64,000 nucleotides of DNA from Hymenobacter taeanensis (GTDB lineage: Bacteria > Bacteroidota > Bacteroidia > Cytophagales > Hymenobacteraceae), in assembly GCF_013137895.1 (NCBI RefSeq), contig NZ_CP053538.1, positions 1,487,501-1,551,500 on the forward strand. Direction: 5' to 3'. Below the pieces are notes generated by a model. The model was not told where the DNA came from and ran no database searches. It was given only the letters and a program-made list of their open reading frames with translations. Position numbers and translations under genes: made by a program. This document shows, piece by piece, positions 17,852-25,542 of this stretch (positions are counted from its first letter, which is position 1; each line of letters opens with the position of its first letter).

Positions 17852-19015
17852 CTACTTCCCTAGGCCTACCCACCCGCGCTGCATGGCGTAGTACAAGCTA
17901 GTGCCTACTAACAGGCCCACCAGATAGCCGTATGGCAGCCCGCTGCACAGTAACCCCACCAGCAGGGCCAGCAGCAAATCGGAGCGGGAACCGCTGATGT
18001 CGCGCAGCAAGGTAGCCAGGGTCAGGGCCTCAAACAGGAGCAGTACGCCCAGCACCGGCAGCGGAAAGATGTGTACAATCTGCTGGAAACCCTGGCTGAA
18101 GAACAGGCCCAGCACCAGAAACAATAGCCCGTACAACACCACCGAGCCGCCCGTGCGCCCACCAAACGTATAGTGGCCTACCATACCGCCCGAGCCGTGG
18201 CACACCGGGAAGCCCCCCAGAAACGGGTTCACCAGGTTCATGAGGGCATAGGTAAAGCTGATTTTACGCACCGTGAGGGGCCGGTCGGGGAAGTAGTCAT
18301 CCACTACCTGCTTGGTAGCCAGCACCGAGTTGCCGAGCGACAGCGGAATCTGGGGCAAAGCCAGCAACACCGCGCCCAGCAGAATATCGGCGCGGGCGGG
18401 CACGTGCCAGCTGGGCAGGTGCAGACCTACGGCGCGCTGGGCGTTAGCAAAGTCAAGCTTGAAAATGAGGCCGTAGGCCACTCCCAGCGCCAACACAACA
18501 AGAGCAGCGGGCCAGCGCCGGTTGCCCAGCAGCACCACCGTTACCAGAAAGCCGGCGGCGGCCAGCCCGTAGCCGGGTAGGCCATCGGCGGGTATATACT
18601 GTTTCAGGGCCAACGTGGCCAGCTGCAGGGCCAGACCAAACTGAATACCACGAATTACGGTTTTGGGCACCAACCGGGCCAGGCCATCAATCAGCCCCGT
18701 TACCGACAGCACCAGCATACTAACCCCCACGGCCAACCCGCCACCCCAAATCACGCGGCCCGGAATTTTCTGGGCAATGACCAGCGCGGCAAAGGCCTTC
18801 AGAGGCTGTACCGGCATGGGCATTCCATACCACAGCCCCGAAAACAGCTGCATCAGCCCAAACATGATCAGTACCCCGGCGCTATCCATGCCTGAAGCGG
18901 CAATTACCCCAATGAGCAAGGGCAGATCCGTGCCTAAATCCCCAAACGCCCCGGCCAGCTCATTGCGGTCAAAGCGAATTCTAGGGCGGTTAGGAGACGG
19001 AGCTGTGATGGGCAT
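17852..19015 (-). CDS. Putative molybdate/sulfate transporter, MOT1-like (SulP superfamily)
   Basis: A 387-aa polytopic membrane protein with about ten hydrophobic segments. It shows the MOT1 signature FGDLGTDLPLLIG near residue 27, PMPVQPLKAFAALV near residue 67, PLSLGNSVLATKQV and GGFPVCHGSGGMVGHY. MOT1-type transporters take up molybdate with high affinity. Its stop codon overlaps a TAGGCC motif. It sits 224 bp downstream of the MoeB-like gene on the same strand and near fdhD and a molybdoenzyme, which favours molybdate over sulfate. Confidence 0.9.
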   Translation of the reverse strand: MPITAPSPNRPRIRFDRNELAGAFGDLGTDLPLLIGVIAASGMDSAGVLIMFGLMQLFSGLWYGMPMPVQPLKAFAALVIAQKIPGRVIWGGGLAVGVSMLVLSVTGLIDGLARLVPKTVIRGIQFGLALQLATLALKQYIPADGLPGYGLAAAGFLVTVVLLGNRRWPAALVVLALGVAYGLIFKLDFANAQRAVGLHLPSWHVPARADILLGAVLLALPQIPLSLGNSVLATKQVVDDYFPDRPLTVRKISFTYALMNLVNPFLGGFPVCHGSGGMVGHYTFGGRTGGSVVLYGLLFLVLGLFFSQGFQQIVHIFPLPVLGVLLLFEALTLATLLRDISGSRSDLLLALLVGLLCSGLPYGYLVGLLVGTSLYYAMQRGWVGLGK

Positions 19016-19166
19016 ATGGTGAGCTTGTGGAGTGGTAAACTTGTGAATAATGCAGAACCATCATAATGAGCTTGCCGAAGCATTTCGCGTGCTGATGTGA
19101 TGTAGTGACGCAACACTTTGCATATCCTAGTTGAAAGGCCGAAGTAGCACGACACTATGTAAACAA

Positions 19167-19210
19167 CATCAGCAATACAAGACGCAAAATAGTGCGTCGC
19201 TACATCCTAC
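19167..19210. repeat. Short dispersed hairpin repeat, copy 1
   Basis: AACATCAGCAA, then GACGCA, a 6-nt loop, TGCGTC and CTACATC. The copy at 56346-56384 shares this order and spacing. It lies in the gap between the transporter and the MoeB-like gene. Confidence 0.5.
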
Positions 19211-19239
19211 TCAGCATAATGCGCGTAGCTGGTCAACCC

Positions 19240-20355
19240 TTACGCGTCAATGGCTTGTTCATCCCAGGCCAGGATGCCGCCGTCGAGGTTGAGCAGATTG
19301 GAGAAACCGTATTGCGTTTGCAGGCGCTCAATGGCCTCGGCACTGCGCCGGCCGGAGCGGCAGTATACTACTACCGGGTGGTGACGCGGCACGGCGCCCA
19401 CCCCCTTGTCGAGATTACTCAGGGGCAGCAGGGTGGCGCCCGGAATGTGACCGGAAGCAAACTCGTCGGGCTCGCGCACATCCAGCAGAAACGGTGGGTG
19501 CTCAGATGCCAGCTGCACCTGCAGCTCCTGCGCCGACACGGCATTTACACCGGCACCGCAGAAGTCAGCGTAATCGTTCGGGTTGGCGTTGTCCAGGCCT
19601 ATGGTGGCTTGATCGGGGCGGCAGGCGAACTTTAGCAGGCGCGTCTGGAAGGTCAGGGCATCAAACATCCAGAGCCGGCCCGACAGCACTTCGCCAATAC
19701 CCAGAATCACCTTCAGCACTTCCGTAGCTTGGGCCGTACCCACCAAGCCTGGTAGTACGCCCAGCACGCCGGTGGCGTCGCAGTTGGGCGCTTCTTCGGC
19801 AGAAGGTGGCTGCGGGAACAGGCAGCGGTACGTAGGCCCCCCTTGGTAGTTGAACACCGAAACCTGCCCTTCAAACTTATAGATTGCCCCCGATACCAGC
19901 GTTTTTTTTAGCGTGACGCAGGCGTCGTTGAGCAGGTAGCGGGTGGGGAAGTTGTCGGTGCCATCCACTACCACATCGTAGGCCTCCAGCAGCTTGCGCA
20001 CGTTGCCCAGGGTAGCGCGGCAGGTTTGCGCCTCCACCTGAATGTGCGGGTTGATGCGCCGGACGGCCCGGGCCGCGGCTTCGGCCTTGAGGTGGCCCAG
20101 GTCGGCGGGGCCGTACAGAATCTGGCGCTGCAGGTTGCTGGCCTCCACTTTATCGGCATCCACAATGCCGAGGTGGCCTACGCCGGCCGCCGCCAGATAC
20201 TGCAGAATGGGGCAGCCCAGCCCTCCGGCACCTACCACGAGCACCCGGGCATTTTTCAGGCGAAGCTGGCCCTCCTCCCCAATTTCAGGGAGTTGCAGGT
20301 GTCGGCGGTAAATCTGGCGTTCTTCGGAAGTGAGCATGGGGAAGGGCAGGTGCAC
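19240..20355 (-). CDS. moeB: MoeB/ThiF-family adenylyltransferase fused to a rhodanese domain
   Basis: 371 aa; the start may instead be the internal ATG at 20337 (MLTSEERQIYRRH). An N-terminal E1-like domain carries VVGAGGLGCPILQYLAAAGVG (ATP loop), DADKVEASNLQRQILY and DGTDNFPTRYLLND. A C-terminal rhodanese domain (about 275-371) has the active-site loop YCRSGRRS with its cysteine. Such fusions adenylylate MoaD or ThiS and bring sulfur to it. The Zn-binding CxxC pairs of E. coli MoeB are incomplete: YRC has Thr where the first Cys should be, and a single Cys remains in FACRPD. Given the neighbours, MoaD is the likely partner; ThiS is possible. Confidence 0.9.
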   Translation of the reverse strand: MHLPFPMLTSEERQIYRRHLQLPEIGEEGQLRLKNARVLVVGAGGLGCPILQYLAAAGVGHLGIVDADKVEASNLQRQILYGPADLGHLKAEAAARAVRRINPHIQVEAQTCRATLGNVRKLLEAYDVVVDGTDNFPTRYLLNDACVTLKKTLVSGAIYKFEGQVSVFNYQGGPTYRCLFPQPPSAEEAPNCDATGVLGVLPGLVGTAQATEVLKVILGIGEVLSGRLWMFDALTFQTRLLKFACRPDQATIGLDNANPNDYADFCGAGVNAVSAQELQVQLASEHPPFLLDVREPDEFASGHIPGATLLPLSNLDKGVGAVPRHHPVVVYCRSGRRSAEAIERLQTQYGFSNLLNLDGGILAWDEQAIDA

Positions 20356-20466
20356 AAGTGGGGCGGCGCGCCGTACTATTAAATGTACGAACCGTTGGAT
20401 TACGCCTTCAAACTTAGTTCTGGCCTATAAGGTTAAAGAGCTGCAGCCCTACCCTCTTTCTTTTTT

Positions 20467-21363
20467 ATGTCAGCGCCAGTTTTTCTACCTCCCACCAGCT
20501 ACGATTACGTGACCGTGCACAAAGTGCAGGGCCAGAACACCACCGAGGCCACTGATGTGCTGGCCGCCGAAGAACCCCTGGAAATCAGGGTGGGCTACGG
20601 GCCTAGCGGGCAGCGGGAACACCGCACCCTCTCCATTACCATGCGCACCCCGGGCCACGACTTTGAGTTGGCCGCCGGTTTTCTGCTCACTGAAGGAATT
20701 ATCCGTAATCGGCAGGAGCTGCAAGGGGTGATTTACTGCCCTGACGTGGAGAAAGAAGAGGAGCGCGAAAATGTGGTGCGCGCGGAGCTGGCCCCCAGCG
20801 CCGCCGTAGACCTGCCCCGCCTGGAGCGCCATTTTTACACCAGTAGCAGTTGCGGCGTGTGCGGCAAAACCAGTATTGAGGCCGTGCACGCGGCGGCCTG
20901 TCCCGTGCTGCCCACCCAGGGCCCCTACGTGCACCCGGCCGTACTACATCAGTTGCCGGAGCGGCAGCGGGCGGCGCAGGCCTTGTTCGAGCAAACGGGT
21001 GGCCTACACGCGGCGGCGTTATTTTCGCCAGCGGGTGAGCTGCTGCTGCTGCGCGAAGACGTGGGCCGCCACAATGCCCTCGACAAAGTAATTGGGGCGG
21101 CGCTCCTGCAGGAAATGCTGCCCCTGCACAACGCGGTGCTGCTGGTGAGTGGGCGGGCATCGTTTGAGCTGGTGCAAAAGGCCGCCGTGGCGGGCATTCC
21201 GGTGCTGGCGGCCGTGGGCGCGCCCAGCTCCCTGGCTGTGGCCGCCGCAAAAAACTTCGGAATGACGCTCTGCGGCTTTGTGCGCCAGGGCCGCTACAAT
21301 GTGTATTGCCACGAGTGGCGTATCTTTTCGGAAGCTGAAAAAAGTGATGCAGCAACAAAGTGA
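20467..21363 (+). CDS. fdhD: Formate dehydrogenase accessory sulfurtransferase FdhD
   Basis: 298 aa. FdhD passes sulfur to the molybdenum centre of formate-dehydrogenase-type enzymes and binds Moco. The key cysteine pair is Cys129 and Cys132 in SSSCGVCGK. Other family blocks are TPGHDFELAAGFLLTEGII, LREDVGRHNALDKVIG and VSGRASFELVQKAA. It is divergent from the moeB-like gene by 111 bp and upstream of a small unknown and the oxidoreductase gene on the same strand, so it probably serves that enzyme. Confidence 0.97.
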   Translation: MSAPVFLPPTSYDYVTVHKVQGQNTTEATDVLAAEEPLEIRVGYGPSGQREHRTLSITMRTPGHDFELAAGFLLTEGIIRNRQELQGVIYCPDVEKEEERENVVRAELAPSAAVDLPRLERHFYTSSSCGVCGKTSIEAVHAAACPVLPTQGPYVHPAVLHQLPERQRAAQALFEQTGGLHAAALFSPAGELLLLREDVGRHNALDKVIGAALLQEMLPLHNAVLLVSGRASFELVQKAAVAGIPVLAAVGAPSSLAVAAAKNFGMTLCGFVRQGRYNVYCHEWRIFSEAEKSDAATK

Positions 21364-21390
21364 AAAGAAGGGAAGGTGGCCTAGCCCCCT

Positions 21391-21450
21391 TCATCACCCC
21401 GTCACTCTATCACCCCGTCACTTCACTCCCCCATTACCCCATCACCGTCT
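21391..21450. repeat. Short direct repeat in the fdhD downstream gap
   Basis: TCACCCCGTCACT occurs at 21394-21406 and again at 21410-21422, followed by a degenerate third unit ending just before the next ATG. It sits where the ribosome-binding region of the 108-aa protein should be. Confidence 0.5.
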
Positions 21451-21777
21451 ATGAAACTTCGCCTCGAAGACAACACCCTTCGCCTCCGCCTCGACCCGCC
21501 CGAAGTTGATGCGTTTCAGCAGAACGGTAAACTGGAAACCATTGTACCGCTGGGGTTAGCCGCCGCCGACCAGCTTACGTATACGCTGGAACGTGACCCG
21601 GCAACGCCGGCCCTTACGGTGCGCCATGAGGCCAACCGAATCAGGGTGGTGGTACCAGCCCTTGTAGCCGACGGCTGGACGTCTACTGAGGAGGTGAGCT
21701 TGCGCGGCACAACTCAGGTTTCTGGTAATCAGGTATTGCATATATTAGTAGAGAAGGACTTAGGCTGTAAGCACTAA
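21451..21777 (+). CDS. Hypothetical 108-aa protein between fdhD and a molybdoenzyme
   Basis: A small soluble protein with no signal peptide. It reads as a beta-rich domain: MKLRLEDNTLRLRLDPPEVD, then LETIVPLG, LTYTLERD, ALTVRHEANRIRVVVP and VLHILVEKDLGC near the C-terminus. A Cys-Lys-His tail could bind a metal or be coincidental. I do not recognise the family with confidence. Its place between fdhD and the oxidoreductase gene (46 bp downstream) suggests a role in maturation or binding of that enzyme; this is inference from position. Confidence 0.8.
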   Translation: MKLRLEDNTLRLRLDPPEVDAFQQNGKLETIVPLGLAAADQLTYTLERDPATPALTVRHEANRIRVVVPALVADGWTSTEEVSLRGTTQVSGNQVLHILVEKDLGCKH

Positions 21778-21823
21778 GCCCGGTCTGCCTCCACTTTCTT
21801 ACCCCACCCTTCGTTCTTGCAAC

Positions 21824-24376
21824 ATGGAAGATTCTCCTATCAACGACCCTGGCAAAGCTGGTAAAACCGAGCAGCAAGGCGCTGAATCCAACGTCCCGAA
21901 AAGCGGCCAGCGGCCCGACCAGGGCACGGCTCCTACCAACGACCACTACCGCCCCGACCCGCAGGCAGACCGCGACGAAAGTAGCATTCCGGCTCCCGAC
22001 GTAGCCAACGCCAAGTACATTCATCCCATTCTGGCCCAGCCCCCAGAGGCCCTGACTGGCCTCCAGCTGGAGGAGCGGGCAAAAGTTGCGGCAGGCGTTA
22101 CGGCGGTTATCAAGTCGATGGAGTTCAGCTGGACGGAGGGTGGCCTAAACCGTGGTACCCGCGGCCTGCTCAATATGAACCAGAAGGATGGGTTTGACTG
22201 CTCCAGCTGCGCCTGGCCCGATCCCGACGACCACCGCTCCGTAGCGGAGTTTTGCGAGAACGGCGCGAAAGCCACTGCTTCTGATGCCGATGACAAAGCT
22301 GCCGGCCCCGAGTTTTTTGCCAAGAACAGCTTGGCGGAGCTCTCTAAAATGACTGACCGCGACCAGAACAACGCCGGCCGCCTCACGCACCCTTTGGTGA
22401 AGCGCCCCGGCGATAATCACTACTCTCCCATTGAGTGGTCGGAGGCATTCCAGATCATTGGCCGGGAGTTGAATGCGCTGGACTCGCCCAACGAGGCCGT
22501 GTTCTACACCTCGGGCAAGGTGCCCAATGAGCCGGCTTTCCTGTTTCAGCTGTTTGCTAAGCAGTTCGGCACCAACAACCTGCCCGACTGCTCCAACATG
22601 TGCCACGAGAGCAGCGGCGCGGCCCTGAGCCCCACACTGGGCCTGGGCAAAGGCTCCGTAACGCTGAATGATATTTATGAGGCCGAGGTAATCCTGATTA
22701 TTGGTCAAAACCCCGGCACCAACCACCCCCGCATGCTCACGGCTCTGCAGAAGGCCAAGCGCAATGGGGCTAAAATCATCAGTGTAAACCCGCTGCTGGA
22801 GGCTGGACTCAATCACTTCAAAAACCCCCAGGATTTCATGAACCCCCTGAGAGCCCTGGGCGCCCTGCTCGGCGACGGCACTCAGATTACCGACCTGTTC
22901 CTGCAGGTGCGCGTAGACGGCGACATGGCCCTGCTGCGCGGTATCATGAAACACCTGTTTGAGGCCGAGGACGTGAACCCTGGCCAGGTAGTTGACCGCG
23001 CGTTTATTGCTGAGTATACCACCGGCTTTGAGTCGTTTGAGCAAAACATCCGCAATACCCGCTGGGAAGATATTGAGGAGCTAAGCGGCATTACCCGCGC
23101 GCAGCTGCTGGAAGCCGCTAACATGCTGGCCACCAAAAAGAAGATTATCACCTGCTGGGCCATGGGCGTAACCCAGCAGCGCCAGGGCGTACAAACTATT
23201 CAGGAGATTGTAAACCTGCATCTCATGAAAGGTGCCATTGGTAAGCCCGGTGCGGGCACCTGCCCGGTGCGGGGCCACTCCAACGTGCAAGGCGACCGGA
23301 CCATGGGCGTGTGGGAGCAGCCTACCAAGGAGTTTCAGGACTCCCTGGGTAAGGAGTTCAACTTCCAGCCTCCTTACGAACACGGCTACGACACTGTAGA
23401 AGCCATTAAGGCCATGTACAAGGGCAAGACCAAGGTATTCTTCAGCCTGGGCGGTAACCTACTGGCTGCCGGCCCCGATACCGAAGTTATTGCCGAGGGT
23501 ATGCGCAAGCAGAAGCTCACCGTATTTGTGGGCACCAAGCTCAACCGCGGCCACCTGGTTACGGGCAAAACCAGCCTGCTACTGCCCTGCTTCACCCACG
23601 CCGACGTGGATATGCAGCGCTCCGGCCACCAGATGACCTCCTGCGAGAATTCAATGGGCGTGGTAAGCCAGAACAAAGGCGTACTGGTACCCCTGGAGGG
23701 CCAGATGATGAGCGAAGTAGCCATCATCAGTGGTGTAGCTATTGCTACTCTGGGCGAGCGAACCAACATTGCCGACTGGGTAGCCATGACGGAAAACTAC
23801 GATGTCATCCGCGACCATATCTCGCGCGTGATTCCGGGTTTTGAGAACTTCAACGAGAAGCTGCGCCGCCCCGGCGGGTTCTACCTGCCCAATGGCCCCC
23901 GTGAGCGAAAGTTTACCACCAAGAACGGCAAGGCTAACTTCACCACCACGGAGCTGGAGAAGTACACCCTGGAACCCGACCAACTGATCCTGATGACGGT
24001 GCGCAGCCACGATCAGTTCAACACCACCATCTACGACTACAATGACCGCTACCGCGGCGTGCATAATGAGCGACGCGTGCTCTTTATGAACCGTGAGGAC
24101 ATGGCTGACCGGGGTATTAAGGCGAAAGACCTCATTGACATCACCAGTCACTTTAAAGGCGAGAAGCGTACGGTAGAGAAGTTCGTGGCAGTGCCCTACG
24201 ATATTCCGCGCGGCAACGTGTCGGCGTACTTCCCCGAGGCCAACCCCCTGGTTCCCATTGCCAGCGTAGCCAAGGTAAGCAATACGCCCACTTCCAAATA
24301 CGTGATTGTAACGGTGGAGCCCACCCGTAAAACCGTAGGTGCCCCCCTAAATATCCGGTTGGCCGTAGAGGCATAG
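21824..24376 (+). CDS. FdhF/YdeP-type molybdopterin oxidoreductase
   Basis: 850 aa, about 90 longer than E. coli YdeP because of a hydrophilic N-terminal extension of some 60 residues. It is a cytoplasmic molybdopterin-dinucleotide enzyme with no Tat signal. Seen: GFDCSSCAWPDP with Cys126 and Cys129, LPDCSNMCHESSG with Cys260 where formate dehydrogenases carry the metal-ligand region, IIGQNPGTNHPRM, and a C-terminal cofactor-binding domain (LMTVRSHDQFNTTIYDYNDRYRG). The usual four-Cys N-terminal Fe-S motif is not complete. The physiological substrate of this branch is not established; formate should not be assumed. Confidence 0.93.
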   Translation: MEDSPINDPGKAGKTEQQGAESNVPKSGQRPDQGTAPTNDHYRPDPQADRDESSIPAPDVANAKYIHPILAQPPEALTGLQLEERAKVAAGVTAVIKSMEFSWTEGGLNRGTRGLLNMNQKDGFDCSSCAWPDPDDHRSVAEFCENGAKATASDADDKAAGPEFFAKNSLAELSKMTDRDQNNAGRLTHPLVKRPGDNHYSPIEWSEAFQIIGRELNALDSPNEAVFYTSGKVPNEPAFLFQLFAKQFGTNNLPDCSNMCHESSGAALSPTLGLGKGSVTLNDIYEAEVILIIGQNPGTNHPRMLTALQKAKRNGAKIISVNPLLEAGLNHFKNPQDFMNPLRALGALLGDGTQITDLFLQVRVDGDMALLRGIMKHLFEAEDVNPGQVVDRAFIAEYTTGFESFEQNIRNTRWEDIEELSGITRAQLLEAANMLATKKKIITCWAMGVTQQRQGVQTIQEIVNLHLMKGAIGKPGAGTCPVRGHSNVQGDRTMGVWEQPTKEFQDSLGKEFNFQPPYEHGYDTVEAIKAMYKGKTKVFFSLGGNLLAAGPDTEVIAEGMRKQKLTVFVGTKLNRGHLVTGKTSLLLPCFTHADVDMQRSGHQMTSCENSMGVVSQNKGVLVPLEGQMMSEVAIISGVAIATLGERTNIADWVAMTENYDVIRDHISRVIPGFENFNEKLRRPGGFYLPNGPRERKFTTKNGKANFTTTELEKYTLEPDQLILMTVRSHDQFNTTIYDYNDRYRGVHNERRVLFMNREDMADRGIKAKDLIDITSHFKGEKRTVEKFVAVPYDIPRGNVSAYFPEANPLVPIASVAKVSNTPTSKYVIVTVEPTRKTVGAPLNIRLAVEA

Positions 24377-24405
24377 TGCACAAAAACTGAGGTAGACTTC
24401 AGCTT

Positions 24406-24468
24406 ACTTCCCAGTATCAAAAAGGCCCCGCCACTAGCAGTGGCGGGGCCTTTTTGATACTGGGAAGT
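24406..24468. terminator. Very long bidirectional terminator: 30-bp perfect stem
   Basis: The arms 24406-24435 and 24439-24468 are perfect inverted copies with a 3-nt loop (AGC). The stem contains a GC-rich core flanked by A/T runs, so it works as an intrinsic terminator for the oxidoreductase gene and the convergent BLUF gene. A palindromic GGCCTAGGCC follows immediately. Confidence 0.9.
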
Positions 24469-24488
24469 GGCCTAGGCCAGTCAGCTTG

Positions 24489-24911
24489 CTAGGTATGGCT
24501 GCGCATCATGTGGCCTTGCATGATGCGCAGCAGGAGCGCATCGGCATTGCTGAGCCCCTGCGTGGGTAGCTGCATCTGCTCGGGCAACAAAAAGCCTGAA
24601 ACATTGCTGAGGTCCTCGGACTGAACAGGCCAGAAGGCCATGCTCCAATCGGGGAAGCTACGGGTCTCCACCTCTTTCTCGGCTAGCTTGGCCGTATCGG
24701 CGTGGCGCTCATCCTGCTCAATGTGCCTGTAGAGCTTGTATACGACATCTGCGGGGCCTTCTATTAGTTGCATAAAGCGTCCCTCGTGGTAGAGCAGCAG
24801 GCCGGTAATACCATATTTGACGTTGTTCAGCCTGGCCTGCTCCAGCAATGCCTGTAACTCCTCATCCGTCATCAGACGGGTGGCCGTACTAATGTAAATG
24901 AGTTGATACAT
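24489..24911 (-). CDS. BLUF-domain blue-light sensor protein
   Basis: 140 aa, a stand-alone BLUF domain plus a short C-terminal tail. The flavin photocycle residues align with AppA by spacing: Tyr6, Asn30, Gln48, Trp89 and Met91. Motifs are LIYISTAT, YGITGLLLYHEGRFMQLIEG and FPDWSMAF. BLUF proteins bind FAD and sense blue light through hydrogen-bond rearrangement around the Gln. With no effector domain it probably acts by protein contact. The neighbours do not show the target. Convergent with the oxidoreductase gene. Confidence 0.95.
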   Translation of the reverse strand: MYQLIYISTATRLMTDEELQALLEQARLNNVKYGITGLLLYHEGRFMQLIEGPADVVYKLYRHIEQDERHADTAKLAEKEVETRSFPDWSMAFWPVQSEDLSNVSGFLLPEQMQLPTQGLSNADALLLRIMQGHMMRSHT

Positions 24912-25019
24912 ATGGTATCTACTTCTACTTTTTACTTAGCTGTCCAGTTCAACTTCAAAACGCAACCTGCTCACAGAAAGCTCGCCTAAGCGCCATTTCC
25001 GGTAAGTACAAAGGGCTCT

Positions 25020-25070
25020 ATACCCACTGAAGGCCGCGCAACGGAGGGGTGCGCGGCCTTCAGTGGGTAT
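25020..25070 (-). terminator. 21-bp perfect hairpin downstream of the small disordered protein gene
   Basis: Arms 25020-25040 and 25050-25070 match perfectly around a 9-nt loop (ACGGAGGGG). It lies 48 bp beyond the stop of the minus-strand gene at 25118. It has no T tract on either strand, so it may be an mRNA 3'-end stabiliser rather than a classic intrinsic terminator. Confidence 0.6.
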
Positions 25071-25117
25071 GAGGCTCAAGTAATGGTAACCACTAGCTTT
25101 TTCGGGGCCTGACAGGC

Positions 25118-25369
25118 CTAGAGCTTGTCCTGCTCGGGCTTCTGCACGCTGTCGTCTTTGTGCATGTCGCCGTTGATATAGTCTTCGTCGCCTTTGGCGG
25201 CGCTGTGCAGGTGGTAGGTGTCGTCGCCCATCGTCACGCCGGCCTCGGGGTCAGTTTGCTGCTGGCTGGGGCGCGGGTTGCCTACGGGCGTGTTGCCGTC
25301 TTGGCGCTGGTTGCTGACAGTCTGCTGACTATCTTCTTGTGGAGCGGGTTTCTGTGGTTGCTCTGCCAT
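25118..25369 (-). CDS. Small hydrophilic, probably disordered protein
   Basis: 83 aa, rich in Gln, Asp, Pro and Ser with almost no hydrophobic core (for example QPQKPAPQEDSQQ and HKDDSVQKPEQDKL). I do not recognise a family. The TAG stop is part of a TAGGCC motif. It looks like a stress-type hydrophilin, but that is speculation. The hairpin at 25020-25070 follows it. Confidence 0.6.
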   Translation of the reverse strand: MAEQPQKPAPQEDSQQTVSNQRQDGNTPVGNPRPSQQQTDPEAGVTMGDDTYHLHSAAKGDEDYINGDMHKDDSVQKPEQDKL

Positions 25370-25542
25370 AATGCGGGAGGGTAGGCTGCCAGGGAGGCAG
25401 CGATGCGGAATAGAGTGAAAACAACGCCAATAAGGCCATTGCGTAGCCCAGCTATTCTGGCCTAGGCCAGTTTAAACCAAGTAGTAGGCTATACGCACTG
25501 CGGCAGTAGTGGTTATGACCCGCCCAGCACCCGCTTGGTAGC

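Noticed and set aside
22145..23044. Minus-strand frame of 299 codons opposite the molybdoenzyme
   Set aside because: Antisense shadow; the opposite strand carries a conserved enzyme.
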